Shown piece after piece: positions 18,038 to 27,621 of a stretch of 64,000 nucleotides of DNA (the stretch's first letter is position 1; each line of letters opens with the position of its first letter). The notes under the pieces are model-generated. The model ran no database searches. It had not been told where the DNA came from and saw only the letters and a list, made by a program, of their open reading frames with translations. The DNA is from JACMJL01 sp963791805 (GTDB lineage: Bacteria; Bacillota; Clostridia; Clostridiales; Clostridiaceae): assembly GCA_963791805.1 (NCBI GenBank), contig CAWBTU010000003.1:310001-374000 (forward strand), written 5' to 3'. The position numbers and the translations under genes were made by a program.

Positions 18038-19706
18038 GGGTGCATAAATTAAATATGCCCCCTATTAAGGATTTCAGGTTAACTTTATGTATTAAAAGAC
18101 TATTGTTGTTTTATAGGTTAATTTTAACAATGAAAAAGTTTATACTATCCCGTCACCCAATGTTTTATTTTACCATATTTTAATTTTCCAATTACCCATT
18201 TACAATATCAACCACATTTCCCCAAAGGTTACTTTCATATTTAACGCGTAGTGCGGCAATGTATTGTCCACCACTTACTCCCCATCTCATTCCTGATTGT
18301 TTCATTCGTTGTTGAATAACAACCTTATTACCGCTCTCTATTGGTCCACTGCCTATATAGTATCCATTTTCTTTATAAGTTTTATATTTAATTTTGTCTT
18401 TATTGTTCTCAATATAGTTATATATATTGCCAACCCCAGATGGGAGATCCTTAATTAGATTTATGGATATATATTCTAGAGCCTCAGTTACTTTCTCTTC
18501 TTTTATGAAATCAAGTACTGTATTTATCCAAATCCGTCTTCCTACCTCATCCTCCGGATATAATACTTTGGCGTAGCCATGTGTGTTTTCACTTAGATGA
18601 AAATAGTCTAATATTCTTACAGCATCAGGGAAAAGTTCTTCGCACATATTCCATATCCACTGTGCACCATCCCCTATAACTACAACTTTTTTCAGTATTC
18701 CATATCCTGCTCTCGCAGCTGCCTCAAATACTAACTTTTTAAACTCTCCAACTGCTCCAAAGTACGTAACATATTCTTTTTTTGTTATTATTTTATCTCC
18801 GTTTGCTCTAGTTATTAAGTCTATATCCGAGAAAATCAACCCTAACTTCATTTCTTTCCAACTTGAGTTGTTCTCATCCTGAACCCTTGTATTTACTGCA
18901 GATCCATCCATCATTATATATAGAACACCTTCTTTTTTATCCTTTTCAAGAATAGAAGATATTGCTTCTTCTGGCTTTTCATAAGCTTTATTTGCCGTTC
19001 TCATTTGTTTCTCGAAAACATCTTTCCCAATCTCCTCTGAAACAATCTGCATCTGTGTAGCGCTTATATCTACATGTAGAAACTTTTTTAGAACTTCTGA
19101 AGCTCTTTCAAATGAAGGAACTAATTGTGAGGCATATGTTATTGCCTCAGTTATACCTTTAGTCTGCCTATGGGATCTATTTAACCCAATAATATCATCA
19201 TTTTCTCCATGTCCATTACCGCATCTTCTACAAAAATAGTTATCCCTGACTACTGTAATTTTTCCAAACATAGATAGGAAGCCTATCGGCTCATTTTTCT
19301 TAGTGAGTATTATTTTTTTACCGCATTTACAATGCGTCTCTTTATTGCCACTAATATTGCTTAAGGCTAGTCCCACCATAGAAGTTACTGCTTTTGTAAT
19401 TTCATCTATAGTACTTCCAATTAGCAATTCTGCGCTATCTATACTTAAATTTTTCTCTTTTTCTTGTTTTACAATTTTGTGCATAAGCTCCATTAATATA
19501 CCTTCGACTTTATTAATGTTCTGTGCTAATATTTCATTATTGTTATTAATCATAGTTTAAGAGCCCCCTTATTATTTTGTTTTGTCGCAAATGGATAAGG
19601 GTATCTTAAGCTATTTTTTTATTCATTTTCAATGGTAATTTATATTGATCTTTCCATTAAGCATTATTTTATAGAATAGTTTTCTTCACTTTTTTAAAAT
19701 GCACCC
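18038..19706 (-). mobile_element. ISKra4-like insertion sequence inside the rhs array
   Basis: About 1.67 kb, bounded by the inverted ends GGGTGCAT (18038-18045) and ATGCACCC (19699-19706), with one transposase gene on the minus strand. The left flank still reads as YD-repeat coding sequence (GTVNINYTY) and the right flank reads straight into KVSENINGSTYD of the Rhs core, so it sits within or between rhs fragments. I could not identify a target-site duplication, so the flanks may have been rearranged. The transposase looks intact, so insertion could be recent. Confidence 0.8.
18192..19553 (-). CDS. Transposase, ISKra4 family
   Basis: 453 residues. It has a zinc-ribbon-like region (HCKCGKK and CRRCGNGHG, about residues 94-135), the catalytic core with MMDGSAVNTR (about 213), VVIGDGAQWIWNM (about 292), RILDYFHLSE (about 315), and the C-terminal YIGSGPIESGNKVV...RMKQSGMRW (about 400-425). 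This motif set is that of ISKra4-type DDE transposases. The frame is uninterrupted, so the enzyme may be active. Confidence 0.88.
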   Translation of the reverse strand: MINNNNEILAQNINKVEGILMELMHKIVKQEKEKNLSIDSAELLIGSTIDEITKAVTSMVGLALSNISGNKETHCKCGKKIILTKKNEPIGFLSMFGKITVVRDNYFCRRCGNGHGENDDIIGLNRSHRQTKGITEAITYASQLVPSFERASEVLKKFLHVDISATQMQIVSEEIGKDVFEKQMRTANKAYEKPEEAISSILEKDKKEGVLYIMMDGSAVNTRVQDENNSSWKEMKLGLIFSDIDLITRANGDKIITKKEYVTYFGAVGEFKKLVFEAAARAGYGILKKVVVIGDGAQWIWNMCEELFPDAVRILDYFHLSENTHGYAKVLYPEDEVGRRIWINTVLDFIKEEKVTEALEYISINLIKDLPSGVGNIYNYIENNKDKIKYKTYKENGYYIGSGPIESGNKVVIQQRMKQSGMRWGVSGGQYIAALRVKYESNLWGNVVDIVNG

Positions 19707-21396
19707 TAAAAACAAGGTATCTGAAAATATAAATGGCAGTACTTACGACACAAGCTACGGCTTTAATAAAGATAATCAGCCTACTTCAATAACCTACAAT
19801 AGAGCAACTGCAAATACTGTAAGCCTTGCTTATGATACTTTAGGAAGAAATACAAGCAAAACCATAGACACAGGTTCTGGAACCTATAATACTGTATTTG
19901 GATTCCTACCAGGGATAAATGGATCAACCTCCGCAAGAGTTGGTTCAATAACCAATAACGGAGCAGCAATTTCTTATACTTATGATGCCAATGGAAACAT
20001 AGAAACAATAAATCAAAATAGTACACCTATAAAATACTACTATAATGAGTTAAATGAGGTAACAAGAGAAGATAACGCAGTACTTAATAAAACTATAGTA
20101 TACACCTATGATGCAGGTGGAAATATCACAAATAAAACCGAATATCCATATACAACAGGAGCACTAGGAACTGCAACAACAGCTTATCCTTATGTCTACG
20201 GAGATACAAACTGGAAGGATAAGCTAACAAGTTATAATGGTAAAGCTATAACCTATGATGCAATAGGAAATCCATTAACCTATAATGGTAACAGCTTTAC
20301 TTGGGAAGAAGGCAGGCAACTAGCAGGAATAACTGGAAACAGTAATACCATAAACTATAAGTATAATGATGCAGGCATAAGAACCTCAAAAACAGTTAAC
20401 GGAGTTACAACAAACTACCACCTTGTAGGAGATAAGGTAACTTATGAAACAAATAATATAGACTATATTTATTATACTTACGATGCATCAAATGACCTAG
20501 TAAGCATGAGTTTAAATGGTACAGAATATTATTATATAAGAAATGCTCAAGGAGACATCGTGGGATTATTTGACAATAATGGAGTACAAGTAGTAAACTA
20601 TGTTTATGATACATGGGGTAAGTTTATTTCTACAACAGGAAGTCTGGCTTCAACTTTAGGTGTTAAGAATCCTTATAGATATAGGGGTTATAGGTATGAT
20701 AGTGAGACTGGACTATACTACTTACATTCACGTTGTTACAACTGTGATTGGGGTAGATATATAAATGCAGATGAAACTGGAGGAAAAGTTGGAACACTAC
20801 TTTCTCATAATGTTTTTGCATATTGTATGAATAATCCAGTAAATCTTGAAGATCCAAGTGGAAATTGGCCTAAGTTAGGGAAAATCTTTAAGGAAGTTAA
20901 GAAGTATATTCATCCTGTGGCAGAAATAATCGGAGGATTAGCCATAATAGTTGGAGGAATTTCAAGTGGGAATCCTTTAGTCGCAACTGCTACAACTATC
21001 TATGGATTAGATCATATATATTCTGGAATCATGGATTGTTACTATACTTCTAGAAATAACAAGAAAAAAGTTGGTAAAAATAATAAAATTCAAAACCAAA
21101 TGGAGAAAGCATATGGAAAAAAAGCTGGGAATATAGTTTATCACACTTGCGATTTTGCTGTAGCCGCAGACTTATATTGTATAACAAAGTTGCCTACAGC
21201 AGCTAGTTTAGCTGAAAGAGAAACAACAATTATACAAAACAGAAATTTCAATATAAGTACAAATCCGGCTACTTTTAGTGGAATTAATGGTCTTAAAAAT
21301 ACATTTGCATCAGGATGGAATGTTGGAATAAAAAGTATTGGGGGAGCTCTTTGGGACGCTAAAGGAGCCATAGGGAAATTCATAAAGATATTTTAA
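19699..21396 (+). CDS. Displaced Rhs C-terminal cassette 3 (family X tail)
   Basis: 565 codons. The only in-frame ATG at the 5' end (19699) lies in the terminal repeat of the insertion sequence (MHP, then KNKVSEN), so the element supplies the start; no ribosome site precedes it. Residues about 4-325 are nearly identical to about 1594-1915 of the full-length Rhs and collinear at nucleotide level with an offset of 5556 bp. The core has an unusual HSRCYNCDWGRYINADETGG, then NPVNLEDPSGNW. The tail of about 175 residues holds a hydrophobic stretch (PVAEIIGGLAIIVGGISSG) and a cysteine-containing region (HTCDFAVAADLYC). The same tail recurs at 26940-27598. Confidence 0.7.
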   Translation: MHPKNKVSENINGSTYDTSYGFNKDNQPTSITYNRATANTVSLAYDTLGRNTSKTIDTGSGTYNTVFGFLPGINGSTSARVGSITNNGAAISYTYDANGNIETINQNSTPIKYYYNELNEVTREDNAVLNKTIVYTYDAGGNITNKTEYPYTTGALGTATTAYPYVYGDTNWKDKLTSYNGKAITYDAIGNPLTYNGNSFTWEEGRQLAGITGNSNTINYKYNDAGIRTSKTVNGVTTNYHLVGDKVTYETNNIDYIYYTYDASNDLVSMSLNGTEYYYIRNAQGDIVGLFDNNGVQVVNYVYDTWGKFISTTGSLASTLGVKNPYRYRGYRYDSETGLYYLHSRCYNCDWGRYINADETGGKVGTLLSHNVFAYCMNNPVNLEDPSGNWPKLGKIFKEVKKYIHPVAEIIGGLAIIVGGISSGNPLVATATTIYGLDHIYSGIMDCYYTSRNNKKKVGKNNKIQNQMEKAYGKKAGNIVYHTCDFAVAADLYCITKLPTAASLAERETTIIQNRNFNISTNPATFSGINGLKNTFASGWNVGIKSIGGALWDAKGAIGKFIKIF

Positions 21397-21423
21397 TTAT
21401 ATTTAGAAGTAGGAGATGGAGCT

Positions 21424-21726
21424 TTGAAAGTATTTAAAAGAATAATGCAATGTTTGTTCTGTATGGTCATCGCTTCAATGATGTTTGCTATTTGGGGTAT
21501 GTTACCAAATGGCTCTAATAGTGAAGCAATAGATACTGATATTATGCTTGCAGTCCCTGCAGGATTAGGTATAGGGTGGGCTGTTTTTCAAGCCATATTT
21601 GTAAGAAAGAAAAGAATTAAAGCTCAAGGAGGAATAGGGTTTGTGGAGTTGATATTACTATCAATACAAGCTACAGGAATAGTGTTAGTAAGTTTATTCA
21701 TACTTCTTTGGATTAAAGTAATATAG
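21424..21726 (+). CDS. Small membrane protein, candidate immunity for family X tail (copy 1)
   Basis: 100 residues from a TTG start with GGAGATGGAG just upstream. It has an N-terminal helix (MQCLFCMVIASMMFAIWGML), a central helix (IMLAVPAGLGIGWAVFQAIF), a basic turn RKKRIKAQGG and a C-terminal helix (IVLVSLFILLWIKVI). A clear paralogue of identical length lies at 27622-27924 behind the paralogous tail; toxin and partner have diverged in parallel, which supports a functional pair. Confidence 0.65.
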   Translation: MKVFKRIMQCLFCMVIASMMFAIWGMLPNGSNSEAIDTDIMLAVPAGLGIGWAVFQAIFVRKKRIKAQGGIGFVELILLSIQATGIVLVSLFILLWIKVI

Positions 21727-21800
21727 TATGCTAAAAAATTTACTACAATATTCTTGTAAAATAGATGGTATCAAGTTCAATTAGAGGGGTTAATAAACAA

Positions 21801-22013
21801 TTGAAACAATTTATTACATTTTCAATGATTATTCTAGCAGTAGTTCTTCTTGCTTGTTATTCTCAGTTATCAATTGATAGTTCAATAGATTCTATAAAAC
21901 AATTAGTAACTGATGTACTTCCGATGGTAATAGGTGTTGTATGGTGCGGCTATATAATTGTTAAAAATGAGTCAACAGATGATAAGAATACTATAATTAA
22001 TCGAATCACCTAA
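21801..22013 (+). CDS. Truncated family-B membrane protein (immunity remnant)
   Basis: About 70 residues from a TTG (KQFITFSMIILAVVLLACYS), with AGAGGGGTT eight bases upstream, the same start context as its homologues at 25876 and 28223. It shares the pattern ACYSxLSxxSxxSIDxIKQLV...VPMxIxxxW with them, but it stops early and lacks their C-terminal half (the RDVTFLK onward helix). No toxin tail precedes it directly, so it is an orphan, probably left behind when a cassette was lost. Confidence 0.5.
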   Translation: MKQFITFSMIILAVVLLACYSQLSIDSSIDSIKQLVTDVLPMVIGVVWCGYIIVKNESTDDKNTIINRIT

Positions 22014-22032
22014 ATTCTATAATGGTAAAAAG

Positions 22033-22103
22033 ATTTCCATCACAATTCCTTGTGGTGGAAATTTTTTATACTAAAATATAGAGCTGGTGTAAATCACTAG
22101 CTC
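22033..22103 (+). terminator. Double-hairpin cassette terminator, family 2
   Basis: The first hairpin has 12-base arms (22033-22044, 22051-22062; TTTCCATCACA against TGTGGTGGAAA) and a T6 run. The second hairpin is at 22081-22103 (GAGCTGGTG against CACTAGCTC). The same double hairpin with near-identical flanking sequence recurs at 31246-31315, and diverged or single copies lie at 24812 and 28048. Confidence 0.85.
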
Positions 22104-22211
22104 TTATTGCTAGAAAAATAAAGTAGTTATAATTAAGGTTTATATGTGCCTTAATACTACTTAGAAGGTTAGCAAGCTCAACTTCGTTTCGCAACAACAT
22201 CTGGGGTGTAA

Positions 22212-24003
22212 TATTTTAATTTATTTGTAAAAAATGGGGGTTTTGATTTAGGAACATCTCAGTGGTCTGGCATTGGAGCAATTAATTCAGATTCTATTTA
22301 TGGAAATATAGCATATAAAAGTGTAACAAATGATCAAGTTATGATAACACAAAATGTATATGGTGCACCTCTTTCTATTTATAAAATGTCCTCCATATTA
22401 AAATCAAATGATTATGCTGGTTTATATGGTGTTGGCTTTGTATTTTTCTATACTGATGGAACCTATACTGATTACACCTGGAATCCAGGTACAGTAACTG
22501 ATTTAGGAAATGGATATAAATTATTCGAAAAGACTGGAGGAGGCAACAATTCTAAAACATTAGATAGAATTGATGTAAGGGTGTGGTCTTCAACAAATAG
22601 AACCTTAGATGTATCAGTAGTTCAAGTAAGATTTGAAAATGTACTAGAGGCAGCAATAGGAACTGAATCCTTAGGCAGTATTCAATATCAATATAATGAG
22701 CTAAACGAGATAATAAGAGAAAATAATGCATTAATTAACAAAACAATAGTATATAGCTATGATGTTGGCGAAAATATTAAAAGTAAAACAGAGTATCCAT
22801 ATACTAGAGGAAATCTAGGAACTGTAACAAAAAATTATGTTTATGCTTATGGAGACGCAAACTGGAAGGATAAGCTAACATATAACTTATGATGCAATAG
22901 GAAATTCTTTAACCTACAAACTGGAACTACAGCTGGGAAGAAGGCAGGCAACTAGCAGGGATACCTGGAAATAGTAATACCATAAACTATAAGTATAATG
23001 ATGCAGGCATAAGAACCTCAAAAACAGTTAATGGAGTTACAACAAACTACCATCTTGTAGGAGATAAGGTAACCTATGAAACAAATAATATAGACTATAT
23101 TTACTATACTTATGATGCAGCAAATGACCTAGTAAGCATGAGTTTGAATGGCACAGAATATTATTATATAAGAAATGCTCAAGGAGATATAGTGGGATTA
23201 TTTGACGAGTCAGGATCACAGGTTGTAAGTTATACCTATGATACTTGGGGTAAGTTAATAAGTATCAAAGATAAAGATAGCAAGGACGTGACAACTGATA
23301 CAACTAATGTTGGATATAAAAATCCTTATAGATATAGAGGGTATAGGTATGATAGTGAGACTGGGTTGTATTACTTAAACTCACGTTATTATAGTCCTGA
23401 GTGGGGTAGGTTTATTAATGCAGATGGTATTGTAGGACAAAGAGGAGAATTACTAGGTCATAATTTATTTGCATATTGTAAGAATAATCCTGTAAATAAG
23501 TACAACTCCAATGGGTTCATGGCACTTGATTGTGAAGGACATGGTAGAACCTATACTCAGTACCCTAATCCTAGCGTAGATGCTCATAATAACTCTGCAT
23601 CTAAGACTATTATCAATTTAGCCAAAGCATATATAAGAGTAGATAAAAAAGCTTGGAAAGGTGGAATAAAGCACGCATTAATTGGCACATTTGGTAATTG
23701 GGAGTCAGATACTGGAACTGGAGTATCAGTGGTTCATGGTGGTTCAAAAGCCTATACATCAAAAAACTAAAAAATCAAGAATTCTTAACTCAAATGAAAA
23801 ATGACAGCAGATTTTCCCAATCCCAAATAGCGCAACATCAAAGGTATATGAATGGGCAGGCCAATGTGTCTGGCGCCAGAGGAGCAGCTGGTGGAGCTGG
23901 TATTGGAATAGCAGTTATAGGAGGTGTGAATTTCTTGGAAAGATATATTAAAAGCGCCTATAAACAAATAAGAATCGAATTTAATAATTGGGATAGAAAA
24001 TAG
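22212..24003 (+). pseudogene. Decayed Rhs cassette 4 with frameshifts
   Basis: The first open segment (22212-22892) starts inside a carbohydrate-binding-like module (NGGFDLGTSQWSG) and jumps into YD repeats (YQYNELNEIIREN). A deletion near 22885-22930 shifts the frame; the second segment (22931-23770) carries the RHS core (RYDSETGLYYLNSRYY), KYNSNGFMALDCEGHGRT and a unique tail. This stops at 23768, but one added A in the run at 23761-23767 would continue it as KKLKNQEFLTQM to the stop at 24003, giving a longer tail with a Gly/Ala-rich segment (GARGAAGGAGIGIAVIGG). It lacks its own start and promoter. Confidence 0.7.
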
Positions 24004-24128
24004 TAATAATTATTAAGGCTTTTTAGTACAAGTTTCTAAGAATTTGTTGAGTATTATAATTAATTCCAAAAATGCCCTTTATTTATTTAGAAACTAATTG
24101 TATAGTATTAAGATTATAGGAGGAAGTA

Positions 24129-24659
24129 TTGAGAATGTCCATAGTGTATTTAGTAGTAGATATAATACTCGCATTGATAGGATGTTTGCAACCAATAAAG
24201 TTCCGTGATATTATAGCTTGTATGAAAAGATTAAAAACAAGTAAAGTTTATTTAGTAGAATCAATGCACTTAAATATTAATTTATTTAGGGGAATAATGT
24301 TATTGATACTATTGATAGGCGTAATATATCTTGGACGTGGAAAGCTTAGGATTGATAATATGTTGTTTATTGTTTTTATAATTTTTCAACAAGGTGCAGT
24401 GGATGTTTATTTTGGATTAAAACGACAGGCAATTACTGAAAATGGAATAGTTGTAAATTATGGTTTTATTGATTTTGTTTGGGTTCAAGGCGTCATTTGG
24501 GAGGAAACGGATAACAATATTAGTGATACTTTAAAACTAACAACAACTATTAAATATATGGGGCGAAGAGCAAAAAAGCATAGTTTTATTGTCCCTGTAG
24601 CTCAGAAAGAATTCATTGATGAATTCTTAAAATCTAATTTACCTTGGTTATTTAGATAG
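24129..24659 (+). CDS. Membrane protein, candidate immunity for cassette 4
   Basis: 176 residues; AGGAGG five bases before a TTG (24129), with ATG 24135 as an alternative. It has an N-terminal hydrophobic helix (IVYLVVDIILALIGCL), two more helices (LFRGIMLLILLIGVIYLG; NMLFIVFIIFQQGAVDVYF), then a soluble domain of about 80 residues resembling a small beta-rich PH-like fold (AITENGIVVNYGFIDFVWVQ; FIVPVAQKEFIDEFLKSN). Position behind a toxin tail suggests immunity; I do not recognise a named family. Confidence 0.55.
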   Translation: MRMSIVYLVVDIILALIGCLQPIKFRDIIACMKRLKTSKVYLVESMHLNINLFRGIMLLILLIGVIYLGRGKLRIDNMLFIVFIIFQQGAVDVYFGLKRQAITENGIVVNYGFIDFVWVQGVIWEETDNNISDTLKLTTTIKYMGRRAKKHSFIVPVAQKEFIDEFLKSNLPWLFR

Positions 24660-24811
24660 TAATATAATAAACAAACCTAGTTAAATGTATTATGTATAAC
24701 GAATTGTAGAGTGCTATAAGTAAACTAAAAAATTACCATATAATATTTCAATGAATATTCAAATATAAAAAAATATTCATGTAATTCAATTCTATATCCA
24801 TTTAAACTATA

Positions 24812-24849
24812 AAATTTCCACCATACTTTATTGTGGTGGAAATTTTTTA
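24812..24849 (+). terminator. Cassette terminator, family 2
   Basis: AATTTCCACCA (24813-24823) pairs with TGTGGTGGAAATT, followed by T6. It belongs to the same family as the hairpins at 22033, 28048 and 31246. Confidence 0.85.
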
Positions 24850-24953
24850 TGCTGGAATTTAAATTATTGTAAAAATATGCTTTTATAACTAAGTAGATTG
24901 TTATTTAATACTAAAAATAATGAAAAATCAGTAGATATGATAATGAGAATGGG

Positions 24954-25646
24954 TTGTACTACTTACAGAGTAGGTATTATAGTGCTGAGTGGGGTAGGTT
25001 TGTTAATCCTGATGGTTTAGTAGGCGCACCAGGCGACTTATTGTCAGGTAATATGTTTGCATACTGCAAAAATAATCCAGTTAATTTATGGGATTTAAGC
25101 GGTCTTTGGTCTTGTCCTACATTATCACAAATTATAACTACTGCTGCTAATGTTGCCACGCTAACAACTGCAGTTGGACTGATACCATTTGTGAGCTCTA
25201 ACCCTATAGGTTGGGTAATAATAGCGGCATTAGTAATACACGCTGGAACGAGTGAGGCTGGTTGTATTGGTGGAGAAAAGTATAACATTGAGGAGAATGC
25301 AACTAAAGCTGTACTTGGAGAGAGGAAAGGTAAGCTTACTTATAATCTTTATGATATAGCGATTAATTCTTATTGTATATATGATAGCGTTGGAGTTTTA
25401 AAGAGTGCAAAGCATGCTAGTTCTTTTAGCAAATTTGAGAGAGTGGGGCCATATATTAGTAGAATAGCAACACGTGTGGCACCTGCTAAATCTAAAATTA
25501 TTGCAAATACTGCAGGAGACGCTTTATCAACTTATTCTATTGGGACAGACTGTAATTCGACTACTGGATATCCTTCACATAAAGGATATTATACTTGTGG
25601 TGCACCTGGAGAAAATAATTGGAAACTATCTTCAAATTGCTGCTAA
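24954..25646 (+). CDS. Displaced Rhs C-terminal cassette 5 (orphan toxin tail)
   Basis: Rhs homology begins abruptly at about 24933 (RYDNENGLYY); the TTG at 24954 is the first possible start and has no ribosome site. The core runs LQSRYYSAEWGRFVNPDGLV to NPVNLWDLSGLW. The unique tail of about 185 residues has one long hydrophobic region (NVATLTTAVGLIPFVSSNPIGWVIIAALVIHAG), then a polar region with several Cys near the end (CNSTTGYPSHKGYYTCGAPG, ending SNCC). Tail function unknown. Its presumed partner follows at 25876. Confidence 0.68.
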   Translation: MYYLQSRYYSAEWGRFVNPDGLVGAPGDLLSGNMFAYCKNNPVNLWDLSGLWSCPTLSQIITTAANVATLTTAVGLIPFVSSNPIGWVIIAALVIHAGTSEAGCIGGEKYNIEENATKAVLGERKGKLTYNLYDIAINSYCIYDSVGVLKSAKHASSFSKFERVGPYISRIATRVAPAKSKIIANTAGDALSTYSIGTDCNSTTGYPSHKGYYTCGAPGENNWKLSSNCC

Positions 25647-25875
25647 TAGTGAATTAGTAGAATAGTGATATTAAAAAATAATACCAACAAAATGACATAA
25701 AGCATACAGATTTATCTCTTAGCTTAATAGTGGAAATCTTAAGTATAAGTATTAACAATATTATATTTTTTAGCATGTTGATATGTATAATATGATTTGA
25801 TAAAGATTAGCAAGTTTCAGTATTTAAATATATAGTGGAATTAGTAAAGGTTTCACACGAAGGGGTTGAGAGAAA

Positions 25876-26190
25876 TTGAATGGTAAAGACTTAAAAGGGT
25901 TTATTTTTGTTAATATAGTTATGTTTGTAACAATGGCTGCTTGTAGTTATTCTGGGCTATCCTCAGAAAGTGAAATTTCAATGTATACAATAAAAATGTT
26001 AATAGCTATTATGGTACCTATAATTATCTCATTTGGATGTCTTTCTTGGTTTATAATTAAAAATAAAATTAACACTCTTAAACGTGATGTAACTTTCTTG
26101 AAGATTGTAATTGTAACAGCAATAATAGAACTAGGGCTCACTGAATTACTAGGTTTTATCCTAGGTGTAAAAGTGTTTGGTGCGAAGTAG
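25876..26190 (+). CDS. Family-B small membrane protein, candidate immunity for cassette 5
   Basis: 104 residues, TTG start with AAGGGGTTGAG upstream. Three helices: GFIFVNIVMFVTMAACSY, IKMLIAIMVPIIISFGCLSWFII, and, after the basic NKINTLKRDVTFLK, IVTAIIELGLTELLGFILGV. A close paralogue lies at 28223 and a truncated one at 21801. The 230 bp between tail and this gene are shared with the region upstream of 28223. Confidence 0.6.
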   Translation: MNGKDLKGFIFVNIVMFVTMAACSYSGLSSESEISMYTIKMLIAIMVPIIISFGCLSWFIIKNKINTLKRDVTFLKIVIVTAIIELGLTELLGFILGVKVFGAK

Positions 26191-26275
26191 CAAGGGGGTT
26201 ACAAGGGCACTATTTTAGGAAGTTAGAAAAATATATTCAAAACTCTATGCAAGTGCTAACTGAATCTAACAACAA

Positions 26276-26315
26276 AAAGTCAACAGGTACTAATAATACT
26301 TGTTGGCTTTTCATT
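26276..26315 (+). terminator. Cassette terminator, family 1
   Basis: A 14-base stem AAAGTCAACAGGTA / TACTTGTTGGCTTT with a 7-base loop and a T-rich 3' end. Relatives are at 28623 and 30298, plus a half copy at about 16470. Confidence 0.82.
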
Positions 26316-26336
26316 TAAGGCGAATCAAAGTAAATA

Positions 26337-26707
26337 TTAAAACTAAAATAGAATACCCATGTATCAGAGGAACCCTAGGAACTGCAACAAAAAATATGTT
26401 TATATATACCGAGACATAAACTGGAAGGATAAGATAACAAATTTTGATGAAAAAGCTATAACTTATGATGCAACGATAATCCCTTAACCTACAACAACTG
26501 GAACTACAGCTGGGAAGAAGGCAGGCAACTAGCAGGAATAACTGGAAATAGTAATACTATAAGTATAATGATGGAGGCATAAGAACTTCAAAAACAGTTA
26601 ATGCAGTTACAACAAACTATCATCTTGTAGGAGATAAGGTAACCTATGAAACAAATACTATAGACTATGTTTATTATACTTATGATGCAACAAATGACCT
26701 AGTAAGC
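26337..26707 (+). pseudogene. Decayed Rhs YD-repeat segment of cassette 6
   Basis: Recognisable in pieces: KTKIEYPCIRGTLGTATKN, then YNNWNYSWEEGRQLAGITG, then YHLVGDKVTYETN. At least two deletions shift the frame, one of about 7 bp near 26560. It runs in frame into the open segment starting at 26708. Confidence 0.7.
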
Positions 26708-27598
26708 ATGAATTTGAATGGAGTAGAATACTACTACATAAGGAATGCTCAGGGAGATATCATGGGATTATTTTGCAATAATGGTATGCAAGTAGTAAAC
26801 TATATTTATGATACCTGGGGTAAGCTTATTTCTACAACAGGAAGTCTGGCTTCAACTTTAGGGGTTAAGAATCCTTATAGATACAGAGGTTATAGGTATG
26901 ATAATGAGACTGGACTATACTACTTACATTCACGTTATTACAACTGTGATTGGGGTAGATATATAAATGCAGATGAAACTGGAGGAAAAGTTGGAACACT
27001 ACTTTCTCATAATGTTTTTGCATATTATATGAATAATCCAGTAAATCTTGAAGATCCAAGTGGAAATTGGCCTAAGTTAGGGAAAATCTTTAAGGAAGTT
27101 AAGAAGTATATTCATCCTGTGGCAGAAATAATCGGAGGATTAGCCATAGTAGTTGGAGGAATTTCAAGTGGGAATCCTTTAGTCGCAACTGCCGCAATCA
27201 TTTATGGAGGAAATCATATAATATCTGGAGCTATGGATTTTTATTATACTTCTAAAAACAATAAGAAAAAAGTTGGTAAGAATAATATAATTCAAAACCA
27301 AATGGAGAAAGCATATGGAAAAAAAGCTGGAGATATAGTTTACCACACTTGTGACTTTGCAGTAGCTGGCGAAATATACTATTTAACAAAATTGCCTACA
27401 GCAGCTAGCCTAGCTGAAAGAGAAACAACAATTATACAGAACGGAAAATTCAATATATGTACAAATCCGGTCACTTTTAGTGGAATTAATGGTCTTAAAA
27501 ATACATTTGCATCAGAATGGAATGTTGGAATAAAAAGTATTGGTGGAGCTCTTTGGGATGCTAAAGGAGCCATAGGAAAATTTATAAAGATATTTTAA
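26708..27598 (+). CDS. Displaced Rhs C-terminal cassette 6 (family X tail, copy 2)
   Basis: 296 codons, collinear without indels with 20506-21396 of cassette 3 (offset 6202 bp). Substitutions cluster in the tail (IIYGGNHIISGAMDFYYTSKN against TIYGLDHIYSGIMDCYYTSRN; GEIYYLTKLP against ADLYCITKLP). It reads HSRYYNCDWGRY where cassette 3 has HSRCYNCDWGRY. The Met at 26708 is internal to the Rhs core and has no ribosome site, so expression needs recombination or read-through. Confidence 0.68.
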   Translation: MNLNGVEYYYIRNAQGDIMGLFCNNGMQVVNYIYDTWGKLISTTGSLASTLGVKNPYRYRGYRYDNETGLYYLHSRYYNCDWGRYINADETGGKVGTLLSHNVFAYYMNNPVNLEDPSGNWPKLGKIFKEVKKYIHPVAEIIGGLAIVVGGISSGNPLVATAAIIYGGNHIISGAMDFYYTSKNNKKKVGKNNIIQNQMEKAYGKKAGDIVYHTCDFAVAGEIYYLTKLPTAASLAERETTIIQNGKFNICTNPVTFSGINGLKNTFASEWNVGIKSIGGALWDAKGAIGKFIKIF

Positions 27599-27621
27599 TA
27601 TTGCTAGTAGGAGATGGGGTT

